DNA from: Carya illinoinensis
Lineage: Eukaryota; Streptophyta; Magnoliopsida; Fagales; Juglandaceae
Assembly (NCBI RefSeq): GCF_018687715.1
Contig: NC_056765.1
Span: 6,002,501 to 6,066,500, forward strand
Direction: 5' to 3'
DNA: 64,000 nucleotides
A model generated the notes under the pieces. It worked only from the letters and a program-made list of their open reading frames with translations, was not told where the DNA came from and did not search any database. Shown in pieces: positions 46,900 through 59,600 of this stretch. The position numbers were made by a program, and so were the translations under genes. Positions within the stretch are counted from its first letter, which is position 1. The number at the start of each line of letters is the position of its first letter.

Positions 46900-49434
46900 A
46901 GTTATGGGCCCGAGCCTTACTCTGTCGTACCAGGGCCTTCTGGCATTGAATCTCCCAAGTGAGCGAGAAGTGTCTGGAAAGAAACTTTGAGCATCACCTA
47001 GCGCCCAAGGCCAACTCCTTGGCCATTTGATTCCTCTTCTTTCGCAGCTCCAGAAGCCCATTCCAAGCCAACTCCAACTTTGCCTCCCTACCCTTCAAAT
47101 CCCTCTCAGCATTGACACAATAGTCCTGAAGAAGTTTGCACTTCGACATGAACCGAGACAGTTCCTCCTTGACCCTGGCCAGCTCCTACTTCATCGTGGC
47201 TTTCTTGCCCTTACGCTTCTAGGCCTTCTCCCCCAAGAGTATGTTACGCTCCCTCAGGGTCGCAAGGTCCTCTACCAGCCCGTCACGCTCCAAGGAAGGA
47301 ACCTCAATCTCCTAATTTGCCTTGTGGACCTCTAGGCAAGTGAGAAGGGCCAAAGACCAGAATGCCTTGTTCTTCTCCTCCTCGAGCTCCCCACACTCTT
47401 CAACAACTATGCCTGTTAGCTTTTATGTTGCCTACAGTGTGAGGAATTGTTAGAAGCAGAAAGAGAAGCAGTTCAAAAGGCAAGCAAAGTATACCTGGGC
47501 AAAGAAAGGCCTTAGCTTTTGGGCCTCCAACTCTATTGCCTTAGCCAGGGTCCTCTCAAAACTTGGGTCAGTGGTTTGGCTCACCCCCACCCCCGCCCCT
47601 GTACCGGAGGAAGGGCCAGCACTCTCGAACTGCCATGAAGGCCTTGGCACGTCCTGAACGGACTCCACGAAAAGACCTGAGCCAGGGGCTTCCTGTTCCT
47701 CAGTTTCCTACTACTTAGGAACTCGTTGCTCCAGCATGGGCTTTTTGGGTACAGTGGGACCCAGAGAGGGTTCTTCAATGGTCATGGGCCTCTCGCCAAC
47801 CAGGGACCCCTCATCGGTCACGTGCTGAACTTATCCCTTAGTCGAGCCCAGCTCTTCCATTAGGGAAGTTTGCTGGGACACCCCCTCCGGAGATGTGAGA
47901 TAGGAGTCCACCTCTGGTGCCAGGGAGGAACGCGTAGAAGGTGACTGGACCAACGCATGATCATCGCTTAGCTCTATGATATAGGGAGAACTCAAGTAGG
48001 CTTCCTCTTGACCATCGGGCCTTAGGACTACAAAGGAAGTGGAAGCCTCTGCCTCAATACTTGGAGGAATGTTGGGAGCTACTTCTTCTTCACTACCGGT
48101 CTCGAGAACAGGAAGAAGGACAGAGACCCTGTTGTGGCCATCGGAGGAATAGAGAAGATTACCTCATGCGTGAGTGTCTCCTCAAAGGAGACGAACAGAT
48201 CCATGACAAGGGGCCCCCGGGGCACAGGTCTATTGAAGGCGAGAAAAAGGTGGCCCGAAGATCTTCGTCATCTTCTTCATTCTTGAACATGAACTCCAAC
48301 CAAACAGACGAATATGCGAATGTTGGGTGTGGCGCCCCCTGGAAGGAAGTGGTCCCCCAAGTAGGGGGAACTGGGATCTTTGGGCGCTCACGTTAAGACC
48401 CCCCTGGCCTGACCCTGTGATCCATTAGCCTTTCTTCGAGACCCATCGGCCTTGCCCCGGGTCCCCCAAGCCTCGCTTCTCGACCCCCAATAGGAAGAAG
48501 GGGGTATGGTCCTTGTGGCTTTGCTTTGGGAAATGTCCTCTCCACTTCGTGATCCCCCGACCTCGCTTCAGCTACATCGTGGCCCACCTTCAGCCTCTTC
48601 CCCTTGGTGCCAATCAAGGAAAGGCTAGAGGGACGCTTCTAGCCCCAAGGAGAGGAAGGTTCACGCAGGAAATCCTGACTGAGCACGTACGAGCTGTCAG
48701 GAGCGATTAAGTAGTTCCTAATGTTAACATCGGACAACATAACGTCAGTCACCGTATCATGAGGTTGGGCCAACACCTAGCATGGCTTTCGCATTCCTGG
48801 ACAGCATGACGAATAGGCTCTTGAAGAGAGGGACGTATGACCAAATGGCCTGGACAGGATACTCCAAGTGGACCTCCTCTCCTTATGGGTACTCCCATCC
48901 TGAGCCCGAGATAAAGTACTTTCGGGACCAGTCCTTGATGTTTGAGTGTTGAGACTTAAAGCTGGCTATGCGACTCCTAGGAATGCATGCCTGGAACCTA
49001 CACAAACTCCCATCGGGACACAGTATGTAGTACATCGACAGGAACTCCCAAGGCTGTCAGATCGGGGTACTCTTGACGATCGAAGTTGAGCACCCTCTAG
49101 TAGATAATGCAACTGGCCACCAGGAGCCGCTAGGCTTTTGAATGGAGCTACGCGGGTGTCAACCCCAAGAAGTTGAGGACGTTAAGGATGGGGCGACAGA
49201 ATGGGAGAAGAAGCTCGTTCCCAAACATAAGTGGGTAGAGTGCCACGTGGGATGCCATTCCTTTAGGGTCCACGGCACGGTCTTGGAGTCCAAGAACCTC
49301 CGATACTGCCAAAGCAGGAATGTTGTACTTCGTCCTGAATGCCCGAAGGTCATCGATGGTGACTGACAACTCCCAGCTCTTCTAAGCGAAATACAGAGGC
49401 TTAAGAGTGGAGGAACTTTACGAGGCCATGAGAA
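46900..49434 (-). pseudogene. Putative gypsy-type transposon protein (PF04195-like), many stops
   Basis: The clearest part is 49369-49148: TIDDLRAFRTKYNIPALAVS, DRAVDPKGMASHVALYPLMF, then FCRPILNVLNFLGLTPA followed by a stop. That matches the family pattern of a wHTH-like start and a P-x-x-x-x-V-L-x-x-x-G-L-x-PA block. Next to it NIKDWSRKYFISGSGWEYP is recognisable at about 48940-48880. Further down, Lys/Glu/Leu/Ala-rich stretches (AKAIELEAQKLRPFFAQ, about 47545) suggest the usual coiled coil. Several stops (for example in the first few codons after 49434) show it is decayed. Function in the element is unknown. Confidence 0.6.
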
Positions 49435-49989
49435 CAGCTGAAGACGGTGGTGAAAATACAGAAAGAGATTCGGAGAAGGGGAAAAAGGGAACCACAAAAG
49501 CTCAAAGAATGAGAGTGAGAACGGCAGAGGCTTAGAGGGTGAGAAGGGCAACAATAGTAGAAATGAGAAGGGAAGGACCTTTATATAGCGTTAGGTGTGT
49601 AATGGGGCAATGGAAATCGAGGCGTCACTTGACATTGATGACCCAGGTGAGTTGTTTCGTGAAGCCTAACCGACGCGAGTCTTCATAGACGTGGGAAGCC
49701 ATGTCGACGCGTGGGAGGGCACAGTCCAATCCACGATCGAGAATGTGGGGAGACGCCCCCACCAAAACCTACCATCTAGAAGGTGGATAAACAATGGAAG
49801 CTGAGAGGTCCTCAAGCATTGATGATGAGGGGAACAGTCATGGGGTACATGTCTGAGAAAGACGCACCAAGGATATTTTGAATTTCCTCCACGCTTGTGC
49901 GATAGAAATTTGCAGGGTATTGTGAGATGGGTTATCCCCGGGGCCAAATCGGGCCAAATGGGCATGGCCCATAGGGCCCAGGAAGACCA

Positions 49990-50622
49990 AGGGCCCGATG
50001 ACAAAGAATGGGCTAAACTATGCTAGCTAGCCCATGAAGCCCGAAAGCAAGAGCAACTAGACAACACGTGCCAGTCGGGAATTGCTTGACACCCCTACTG
50101 GCCGATAGGTCCCTACAAGCAAGACAAGGATAGTCCCTATCCGAGAGCCTTAGGGGTTGAGCATGTCTTAGGGGTGGTTGTGCCTGACTGAGGACACACC
50201 GCACTAAATGGAATATGAAGATGGGCATGCCACAGCAAGGGAGCCACGCTGCATTCAGTGCACCCTGGGGGCAGGCATGCCACGACATGTCTCCTAGGGT
50301 GCCAATAGTCGTCATGACCATGCCATGCAATGCTATTGCATTCTAGGGGGGCTGACAGTGAGACCTGACCTGAGTACGAAGCAACACCCCCACGAGACCC
50401 CTCGCAGAGGAAGCCCAGGCCAGGTATATATACTCCCTCCCTCATTGAGAGGGGGTTCTTCGGACTCTTCACTTATTTTTCTCCATCGTCCTCACTAGAG
50501 AATTATATACTAACTTTGGCATTGGAGGTGTCCCTCATTACCCCGAAACTCTCATTTCTTCATAGTTGCAGATTGATGAGTTGGACCTCCGTGGAGTTGC
50601 TAAGGTTGTGAAACACGACATC
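49990..50622 (-). repeat. Probable LTR or 5' terminal region of gypsy-type element
   Basis: Starts TGTTGATGTCGTGTTTCAC on the minus strand and has a TATA-like motif about 190 bases inside. There is no second copy in the window to prove the boundaries. Confidence 0.4.
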
Positions 50623-50984
50623 AACAAACTGCATCTCTAATCAGTTTATTCTACCATCAAGTTAACAATTGAGCGAATGCAACAAATCTCACAGGACTAT
50701 TCATATTTATATTACAGAGGCATTAAAACATTCAATTTTCGATTCAACAAAAAGGTTTTGTTTTTATATTTTATTTTTTAATTTTTATCCTTTACTTCTG
50801 TTGTTATGATGTATTTGTAAAATAATGTTGCTTTTTTAATGATTTGATCATTTGTCAATGAGTACATTGTAGAATTTATTTTTTTTTTATTTTTTATTTT
50901 TTTAAAGTTATAAGCTAAAATTTCCACCATAATTCCAAACTTACACAAAGCATTACTAGTGAAAATTTAGTTGTTTACTTTTTG

Positions 50985-52099
50985 GCAGCAAACATGTATC
51001 TAAAGTTTTATTTATTTATTTATTTTTATTTTTAAATTAGTTGCCATGGTTTTTAAAATTATGTGCAGGCCAGAGAATATTTTCAAACAATCGATGCATG
51101 TCAATATATCGTATGTCAATGAGGGGGGTGTTACCGTATTTAGGGGATTAATATATAAATCAAAATATATATTGACATTTTGCACGCATTATTGCATGCA
51201 ATGTTAGACCCAATATTGCTCAATGGTACTCAGCAATATTAATTGCCATATATTTCACAAATTATGTTCTTCTCCAAATTAATTTAGGTGTCAAATTTTG
51301 TACAGGAGTTCTGATTAAGGATCTCAATATATATAAAAGACATGGATCCTTCAAAATAGTGAAACACAATGAAGAGTTGTGACCTAGCTAGCTCATGATT
51401 GATTCAGGAAAGTCTCATTTGATGGTTAAGACAGTATGTATATCACTATCTAGATCATATCCCTTAAGATTTGGGGACACCAATATGTGTTATTCGCGAT
51501 GGTGAGTACTGGTGAGTCGACTAAAGAGGGATTCCAATCGATGATAGTAAAATCATCGATGAAGAGTAGTGATGCTGCTATTAATTCTTCTGACTAAATT
51601 TTGACCCAATATTAATAGTGATCTAGTTAGTCAATTTTCAACACAACCAACTAATAAACTCTCCAAATCTATCACTATTATATTAAAATATTAATTTTAA
51701 GTAAAACTCATGAGTTACTGAATTCGTTTCTCCCACAAGGTTGAAAACTTAAGCTCTTCTGCAAGTTCTCTTTCGCATCAGTAACATCTTTTCAAATTGC
51801 AATTCTTTCTAATTCCCCTTATCTTCTCTCAACTCTGAGGGATCATATAGAGAATCAAGAAACTAGACCCCAAAAAACAAAATACCTTCCATTCCATTCA
51901 CACTTAAGCAAACTAGCTAAATTTTGGCCAAGATTTGACAATGCCTAGTTCACTACTAGTGCTCTAAATATACATTATATGATTCATATATATGGTTTTC
52001 TACTGTTAATATATCCCTTAAGTTTGAGCTACTAATTTCATTATAAATTGTGTTTCACGGATACATTTCTAAATTTTTGAAGTTCAACAAGCATGACTC
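50985..52099. repeat. Duplicated 5' flank of ankyrin gene (pair of 2845-3710)
   Basis: Matches copy A from 'gtgcaggccagagaata' to 'cttaagcaaactagcta'. No gene frame. 51970-52099 and 52433-52470 also match 55590-55740. Confidence 0.85.
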
Positions 52100-52118
52100 A
52101 AAGGAAATGGTTCACTTT
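52100..52118. repeat. Target-site duplication of poly(A) insertion, left
   Basis: AAAGGAAATGGTTCACTTT, repeated exactly at 52414-52432. Confidence 0.85.
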
Positions 52119-52413
52119 TTTTTTTTTTTGTGTCATTATACCCCGACCCACTTTTATTAGATAAACTCTCACTTATGGTGAAGGAATATCGTGGTAACAT
52201 CCAAAATACAAGATTTACAAATATTCAATAAAACCAACCCATGTGCCAATGACAAGAACTAATCGAAAAGGGCCAAAACCCAATCCATAATCCACCAAGG
52301 TAATTAATAGAGCAAAATATATAAAGAATAATGAATAAATAACCAAACGTAAAAGAAACAAGAAGCACCGTAAACATAAAACGCGAATGCTACGTAAGAA
52401 CACAAATCAGTTT
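52119..52413 (-). mobile_element. Short poly(A) retro-insertion (LINE 3' end or SINE)
   Basis: About 280 bases ending (minus strand) in a poly(A) seen as poly(T) at 52116-52129, flanked by 19-base perfect direct repeats. This is the signature of target-primed reverse transcription. The sequence before the tail (TAATAAAAGTGGGTCGGGG-like) suggests a LINE 3' UTR more than a tRNA-type SINE. Confidence 0.7.
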
Positions 52414-52559
52414 AAAGGAAATGGTTCACTTTAAACTGATTCAGCTGATTAAATTTGAATCCATTGAAAATTGAATTAATTTTAATAATTTTTTTAATCA
52501 TTACACAAACATATATAAAAATCAATACAATTTTTACATACAAACAATAAAATTATGTA

Positions 52560-52975
52560 GGCACTGTAGGGACTCAAATTCTAAGCTTACTGGTTATTCT
52601 TATGGAGATTGGAGCGATGATGCAGATGATAGGAAAAGCATCCATAGTGAGTGTTTTTATGTAGGCACTAAACTTGTGGCTTGAATGAACAAGAAACAAA
52701 ATTCTATATATCTTTGTCCAAGAGTGAGGTAAATTACATTGTAGCTGGAAGCTATTGCATATAGTTGCTTTGGATGAAGCAGATGTTTAGTGACTAAGGC
52801 ATTTATTATTAAGGTATCATGAATGTGTACTGTGACAACACCAATGCCATAAAAATTTCCAAAAATTCCATCCAACACTCTATGACCAAGCACATAGAAA
52901 TAAGACATTATTTCATTCATAATCTTGTGGAACACCAATTATTTGGCCTGTTTCTACACAATACTCATCACAAAA
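52560..52975 (+). pseudogene. Copia RNase H relic
   Basis: The frame shows GDWSDDADDRKSIHSECF, then NKKQNSISLSKSEVNYIVAG, then NVYCDNTNAIKISKNSIQHS and TKHIEIRHYFIHNLVE, with several stops between. This is the copia RNase H order, including the ADDRKS block and the DNTNAI block. The flanking LTR is not recognised. Confidence 0.8.
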
Positions 52976-53040
52976 TTAAGTCCCTTATCTACTCTTATAT
53001 CTTGAACTTGTGTTTAAATTTTCTAGGGTTTTTCTTGGTT

Positions 53041-53850
53041 TGAGTGTTGGTGCTAAGTCTCAGTTTTGAATAGTATTTTGAGCATAATCATCGCAGTTTC
53101 ACATTTTGGAACTTTTGTTGAGTGGTTCATGTAATTAAGGAGGTGATTATCCATCCACACATTCAAAGCTTGGCATGCTAAGTACATCATGTGTTCAGCA
53201 AAATGCCCCAATATTAAAATAAAAAAATTAAAAAAAAAAAGGAAGAAGAAAAAAACCCTCCTCTCATGTTACTACATTCATGAATTGGGTTTTTATTGTA
53301 CATGCGTGCAATTCTCACTTGTACCGTAGTATTAAAGCTTTATATTGGTTTCGTTTGTCAGTTGGATCATCTTAGGCATACCACAATGCTTAATCATATA
53401 TGGTTCCATAACTTCATCTATGCATGCATCCATTTTGCATCATAGTGTCAGTCATTGTCATATGGTTCACTTGTGGGTTCACCCCGTGTCCATCATACTC
53501 TTGGGATAAGTCTTGCATCTCTAGCACATAATGTTTAATATGCTTTATTGTGTGGGTTGTTAGTATAGAGTGTTCCTATGTCATTTGCATCCTTGGACCT
53601 CTCCCTCTGTTCCCACACAAGCATAATTCTATGATGCTCAGGCACGGGAACTCTATATGCACAAAAGTCCTACTGTAGAGCATGATATCATACTAGGTGT
53701 GAGGTTCATGAGAGTATAGTACCTCGTGTCTTTGAGTCACGCCAGTGGTTATCTTTGACCACCTGCCTAATCCTGCCCCACCCTTGCCTAGGTAGGCCAA
53801 TGGTCCCGTCTGCCAGATGAAAGGTGGGGTACCCTGTCCACTTTTCCCCT
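53041..53850. other. No gene recognised
   Basis: Mixed-composition DNA following the copia relic; it may include its LTR. No frame above 60 residues resembles a known protein. Confidence 0.35.
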
Positions 53851-53859
53851 ACCCTATTA

Positions 53860-54060
53860 ATATATATATATATATATATAAATGAAACTTATATTTATAG
53901 TAAAACGATGTTGTTTTGGAGATACCCCAAAATGGTGTCGTTTTACTATAAGACTAAAATCCCTCCCCTCCAAGTTTAATCCTAAAATCATTCTCAGTTT
54001 CTTCTTCTTCTTCTTCTTCTTCTTCTTCTTCTTCTTCTTCTCTCTCTCTTTCTCTCTCTT
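53860..54060. repeat. (TA)n and (TTC)n/(TCT)n microsatellites
   Basis: (TA)n at about 53861-53880 and about 14 TTC units at 53999-54040, followed by TCTCTC. The poly-Lys frame on the minus strand across it is an artefact. Confidence 0.9.
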
Positions 54061-55560
54061 CTTTCTTAGTTTTGCTCCCTCTGCGCTTTCTTCTTTCTCG
54101 CATGCTCCTCTTCTTCTCTTCCTCCTCCCCCTGTTCCTATTTTCAGTTTTTGACATTTTCTTCTCAACATCTTGAAGTGTGGTGGTGGAACCACAGCCAT
54201 GAATGTCTGTGGATTTCTTCGCAAACCCACTATCATTCATGGTTGTGGTTCCTTTGTTCAAATCATGGTCTTGCCATGTGCCATCACAATTGTGGCGGTG
54301 GTTTTTATTTTTTGCTGTATGTCATTGTATGTACTTTGTAATTTTGCTGGATTGGTTGTTAGATGATACATTTGTAGATTTTAGGGATGGATCTATAGAC
54401 TTTATGTTGTTTTGAATTTTTTTAGATTTTTCCACCATGAGTGAGTAGGTGACGGATGGAGCAGGGGGCACCCCGTCCACAACGTGCAGGGCCTAATTCC
54501 AAGGAGCAAACCCCACCACCCCGCCACCCCCACCCTAGGGGGTGTGTGTAGCACCCCTAATTGGACACCCTTCTCTATTTGTAGAGTTTGTTTGTTTGTT
54601 TCACCTCCAACATCCATGCCATTTCTTAAGATAATTCCCTTGGAGTTAATATTCGAAATATGCACTTTCAAGTCGTTCTTGGCATGTTGTCTAACTTATT
54701 TCAACTGCCTTGTGTGACTAACTCCCCTTATCCCTAATCTTCCTCCACCAATCCTAGTAGGGACACCTTGTTCACTTGCTTCTATGGTTATCCAAGGGCT
54801 TGGCTATTCATGATTCATGTCATTCCCACAATAGATTTTACTCTTGATCACTTAGTCCATAGCCGAGTCTTGTGCACGAACCTCTATCCCTTCACTCATC
54901 AGAGTGATCGCTTGGGAGACAAAGTTCGTATGCCATATGCTCTGATGACTAACGTCCCTATTCATGACTGAACTAGGGAGTCAAATTTTTCTTGTTATTC
55001 TCGAGGCATTTCAATTTTAGAAGAAACAAACTGGATCACCATTTTTGTGTCTTATCGCACTTCTTGCGCTTCAGTAGTCCGTTAATATGTAATCTCTCAA
55101 ACCCACAATCACACTTAAAGGCTCCTATTGGTCGCAAGATTTGCAGTTGGGTCAGGTCCATATTCATGGTGCCACTCGTGTAAGGACGTCTAGTACTTTA
55201 GGCATCTAACGATCGATGGACCTGCTACTTCTATCGACCCGTTTATTGTTGTTGAACCATCAACATCGACCATGTCAACTCCCACTGAGCCAACCTTGCA
55301 AATGGTACTAAATCATTTAAATCGGTTGGACACCAGCTTTGATCGACTTGAGATGGTGGCACGACGCCTAGATCAACTAAGCTAGAGTATTCAAACTCTC
55401 CGACCTACAAATGGTGTTTATCTGCGGTGGTGTTTGACTTGGTTTCCATATCCGTATCTGATGCAAATTATTCATAGTTTAGCTACTATTGTTCATTCCT
55501 TGTTTAGCTTAATGATCATTTTGAGGTTATGAGAGAAAAATAAATAAACACCATCCAGTT
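54061..55560. other. No gene recognised
   Basis: Several short frames. 55257-55384 gives a Leu/Arg-rich helical segment (LQMVLNHLNRLDTSFDRLEM) reminiscent of retrotransposon gag coiled coils, but stops surround it. Confidence 0.35.
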
Positions 55561-56700
55561 CAATTGTATCTTCTGATTGGTGGACATCATATGATTTTCT
55601 TCTATTAATATATCCCATAACCACTAATTTCATTTAAACAGCAGTCCAAGGATATATTCCTAGAGTTTGAAGTTCGAGAAGCATGATTAAAAAGATGTTT
55701 CGGTTTAAATTGGTTCAGCCTGCTTTAATTTTTTATTTTTACAAAAGAACTATGCAGCTTGTCTATTTAAAGTTTATACCTAAGATTACTGTTTTTTTAA
55801 TCACTCGTAGAGCGAATTTAAAAAGCCAATCCAGCTGTACTTTTTTCGAATGATTGGATTAATACTTCCTCCAACATAGAGGGACAAATGAAGATTTAAA
55901 ACTTTTTATGTTTCACCTAAGGAATTAAAAATTAGAGCTTTCAATTAATATTGAGGGATCAAAAGCATTAAACAAAGAAATTAATGTGAGGAAATGGAGA
56001 TATTTATCTAATCAAGGAGTCGTCATTCATACATTTTAAAAAAAAAATGAAAACAAGAAAGCAATGATTACAAGGAACAAAGTTACGGAGAAAAGTACGA
56101 AGCAAGAGCTAAGAAAGAGAAAAGAATTCAGACTTCAAACAAAATTAAGAAGAAAGAGAGCGTGTGTATGGTTGTGTTGGTAGATATCAAACTTCGAACA
56201 AAATAAGAAGAAAAATAAGAAACAGAGGTCTTAAATAAAATAAAATAAAAATAATAAATAAAAAAAAAAAAAAAAAAAAGCAGAGAGAGTAGAGACGGAT
56301 GCAGTTATTCTTAACTCAATAATTGGGTGTACCGAATCCATCTGCAGATAAGAATAATGGAAACTAATTTAATGGTGTAAAAACGAAGTACTTACCAGCT
56401 GAAAGTGGGATGGAGGGATGGACAGGTTGTCTTCCAAAACTGCTTCCTCTAACAATGTGTATGATATTAGTAGATATTAAATAAAAATAAATAAAAATCC
56501 AGGCCGGTAGGCCCATGATGGCCACATAATGGACCCCTTGGTAGAAGCATCCCCACCTGAAAAGCTCAGATCTGGGTCTTAAACTGAATAATTTTGTATT
56601 TGTTTTTGGTGTGTTGCTTTGAAGGGTTGTTAGGTGGTAAACTAGGCAGGCTTCTCAGCAGTACAAACAGAATGAATTCTTTAGCACTGAGGATCAACCG
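55560..56700. repeat. Further duplicated segments
   Basis: 55590-55740 pairs with 51970-52470 without the poly(A) insertion. 56150-56300 pairs with 22015-22120. 56570-56680 has parts shared with 9580 and 20190. Non-coding. Confidence 0.6.
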
Positions 56701-57299
56701 CTAGCTGCGGCTACGATTTCATTTGTTTAAAAAAAAAAAAAAAAAAGACAATTTCATTCGGAAAAGCCTGCGAAAACACAGTTTACTTTCATCAAAGAGC
56801 AATATAGTTCTTAAGAATTGTGCACAGAATACATAATTCACAATTAATTTATAATTTGAAAGTGATTAGCTAGACTTATTTGCAATCTACTTTGATATAT
56901 TATTTACGAGCTACATTCCTTTTTCGTAGGATCCATTAAAAACCCTTCGGCTTCAAATGTTGTTGAAGAATCCATGCACATTCTTACTAAGCTGTATTTA
57001 GATATTAAGCTGAATTGAGATGAGTTAAGTTTTTTATTAATAATAGCGAGTTAAGATAGTGAAGTGATTTTTGTGCAGCTCACCTAAGATGAGTGTAGAT
57101 ATATTTTGATATTAAGATGAGTTTAGATTTATTTATGAGAAATTGAAAACAATTATAAATTCTGCATGTAAAGAGGTGTCAAGTTGAAAGAAGTTCTGAA
57201 TTTTATAAATAAGAAAATTTTAAATTGAGATGACCAACAACCAAACTGGATTTTCTTACTCATATCACTTGAAATTAGTTGAAAGGTACTCAAAACTAA

Positions 57300-57660
57300 C
57301 AAATCTTATATATTGATGACAGAAAAAAGAACATGAAAAAAAAAATTCTTCTGCAGGGATATTGTAGGAAACATCAGTGAAACTTGGAATTGTGTGCCGC
57401 TTTTTACTAGTAATGAAATTAAAAGTACTTGAACTTCATCTCTACGCTGATGCATGCATACGAGAATGTGATGTCAAAAAAAAGTAAAAAAGGAAGTAGA
57501 TCATACTCAAAAGGGAGGATGAGTGGCTGTTCCAAATTCAGCCGCTTGTAAATCCCTGGGTAAAAGTAGTGATCACCTGTGGAAGACGAACTTAGAGATA
57601 TGTATGTATATATACACGACACACCCACCCATGGCGCTCACAGAACCGAATAACATGCAA
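57300..57660 (-). pseudogene. Leader-exon paralog with broken donor
   Basis: Homologous to 9970-10112 and 58890-59028. The acceptor (TTCCACAG) is kept, but two extra bases early in the exon shift the frame and the donor reads TTGAGTA in place of GTGAGTA. The shifted frame reads GDHYFYPGIYKRLNLEQPLI. Confidence 0.5.
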
Positions 57661-58023
57661 GGTCTATGATTGGATATAATAGTATTTTTTAAATACATTA
57701 TAATAATAATAAAATGATAAAAAATTTATCTCCTACTTATTAAGAGCAACTTGCGTGTACTAGTTGGGGTAATGATACCTACGTTTTATTTACTATGCTC
57801 TATTACTCACAGCCCACGTGACTTTTTTTTTTTTTCCAATCTTTTTAATTTTTTCCATCTTTGCTTTCTCATAATCAAAAAGCTGGTAGAAACGCTTAAG
57901 AACCCCATCTCCACTTGCCGCGCTGGGTCAAAATAACTCTCCCCTCTGTGCCCAAAACTGTCGTTAAGATCGAACGACAACTAACTCAAATCATCCATGA
58001 ACCACCCAAAATACACTCATGGA

Positions 58024-59052
58024 GAAAGACTTAGGCACAAGATGGATATAGACAAAGAAGCTCAAGTAGCAATTACTTGGAGAACTTCTTGGATTCGGAA
58101 GTAGCGGTTTTCTTTGGTAAGCAATACTGGATGGATGGTAAGTAGCGATTTTTTTTTTAACAAATTTCAATAATATTTCTCAATACAAGTTTTAAATATA
58201 TATATATATATATATATGAAAGCTTCAATTTGTTAAAAAAAATCATTTTATCTTCATCGATACTAAATGACAATAATACTTCTCAATCCGGATTCCATGG
58301 GTATGCCTCGCTCCTGGCCTATATCAAGTTACAATTTTATTCAAGAAAATTAAGATCAAATGACTGAACCAAGTAATTAACATAGATAGAGGGGAAAAGT
58401 ATATAGGTAGGGGTAGTGTTAATTAAAAAGTTGAAACAACTTCATAATATCACTAATGCCCAAAAATCACACATAAACTGAAGAATAAAATCTCAGATCT
58501 GGGTCTCTGTTTTTTTTTTTTTTTATTTGAAGGTATATATATATATATATATGTTCCTTATACTTAAATAGATTATTTAGCAGCTACATTTATTTTTTCA
58601 TAGGGTCCATTAAAAATACTTGGGTTTCAAATCTCGTTGAAGTTCCATGCAGTACTATTCTTAGTTTTCTTACTCATATCCCGTGAAATTAGTTGAAACA
58701 CAAAACTAACAAACTTATAATATTGATGAACGAAAATAGAAAAGAAAAGAAAAAACACATCTTCTGCTGGGGTGTTGAAAACATTAGTGAAAATTGGAAT
58801 TGTGCATTTGCTTTATTATACTAGTGATGAAATAAAAAGTAAAACTTCATCTCTAAACTGAAAAAGAAAACAGAGTAAATCATACTCACAAGGACGGATG
58901 AGGGGCCGCTCCAAATTCAACTGCTTGGAAATCCCACCGTAAAAAGTGATCACCCGTCGAAGAAGAACTTAGATAGATGGTTATACACACACACATACAC
59001 TCATGGCGCTCACAGAACCGAAGAACATATATATATATATATATATATATAT
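58024..59052. repeat. Duplicated block F, empty site of copia
   Basis: 58028-58123 matches 3740-3837 and 58166-59052 matches 9219-10141. The copia of copy A is absent here; AAGCAATACTGG at 58119-58130 is the undisturbed site. Confidence 0.9.
58890..59028 (-). pseudogene. Leader-exon paralog with broken acceptor
   Basis: Encodes VITFYGGISKQLNLERPLIR in the same frame as copy A and keeps the GTGAGTA donor, but the acceptor reads CGG, not CAG (at about 58954-58956). ATG of the possible mini-exon at 59028-59026. Confidence 0.45.
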
Positions 59053-59263
59053 GAGAAATTCTATACATCATCCTACACCACACACTTTATATATTAAAAT
59101 ATTATTTTTTATTTTTTTTATTTTTTATTTTATTTTATTCTTATTAAACTAATTAAATTATTTTATTTATCATCCACACACTATATATTTATTATAAAAA
59201 AAATAAAAAAAAAATTAAAATAAATATGATGTATGAAGTGTGAGGATGACAAATAAATTTTTC
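59053..59263. mobile_element. MITE-like element with GAGAAATTCTATACATCATCC ends
   Basis: The left end and the reverse complement of the right end (GGATGACAAATAAATTTTTC) are imperfect inverted repeats of ~24 bases. Inside is AT-rich. It inserted in an (AT)n tract of block F and is absent from copy A. Confidence 0.6.
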
Positions 59264-59295
59264 CTATATATATATATATGCAAGGTTTGCTCAGC

Positions 59296-59600
59296 CCTGA
59301 AGGAACCAATCAATAAGTGGGTAAGTGGGGAGTTGTTGGGTTTTCCATGCAAGGTGGGAAACGTTGACTCGTTGACTGCACACCCCTGAAGGAACCAATC
59401 AATAAGGGGGGAAGTGTTGGGTTTTCATAGATGGTGGGAAACGTTGACTGCACAGCTCCGAAGGAACCAATCAATAAGGGGGGAAGTGTTGGGTTTTCCA
59501 TACAAGCTGGGAAACGTTGACTGCACAGCCCTTAAGGATTCAATCAATAAGGGGGAAGTGTTGACCACAAAGCGCTCAAGGAACCAAACAACAAGGTCTA
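59296..59600. repeat. 72-73 bp tandem repeat
   Basis: Units start at AAGGAACCAATCAATAAG: 59300, 59389, 59461, 59534, with a shortened one at 59578. Each holds GTGTTGGGTTTTCCAT and GGGAAACGTTGACTGCACA. Confidence 0.85.

Larger units (their letters stand above)
45788..50622 (-). mobile_element. Gypsy-type (PF04195-like) retrotransposon derivative
   Basis: GC-richer than its surroundings. On the minus strand: an LTR-like end starting TGTTGATGTCGTG at 50622, a TATA-like GTATATATACC at about 50432-50421, a degenerate gag-like coding region (49434 downwards), long coiled-coil-type coding (about 48100-46900) and the 115-bp array. No protease, integrase or reverse transcriptase is seen, and no matching second LTR at the low end. 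It is probably non-autonomous and 3'-truncated. Confidence 0.6.

Noticed and set aside
48061..48710. Plus- and minus-strand frames of 65-111 residues
   Set aside because: Lie within the decayed coiled-coil part of the gypsy-type element; none has a recognisable domain.
53857..54261. 134-residue minus frame with poly-Lys
   Set aside because: Generated by the (TTC)n repeat; no domain on either side.
54768..55183. Two plus-strand frames of 63-67 residues
   Set aside because: No motif; possibly retrotransposon debris but not supportable.
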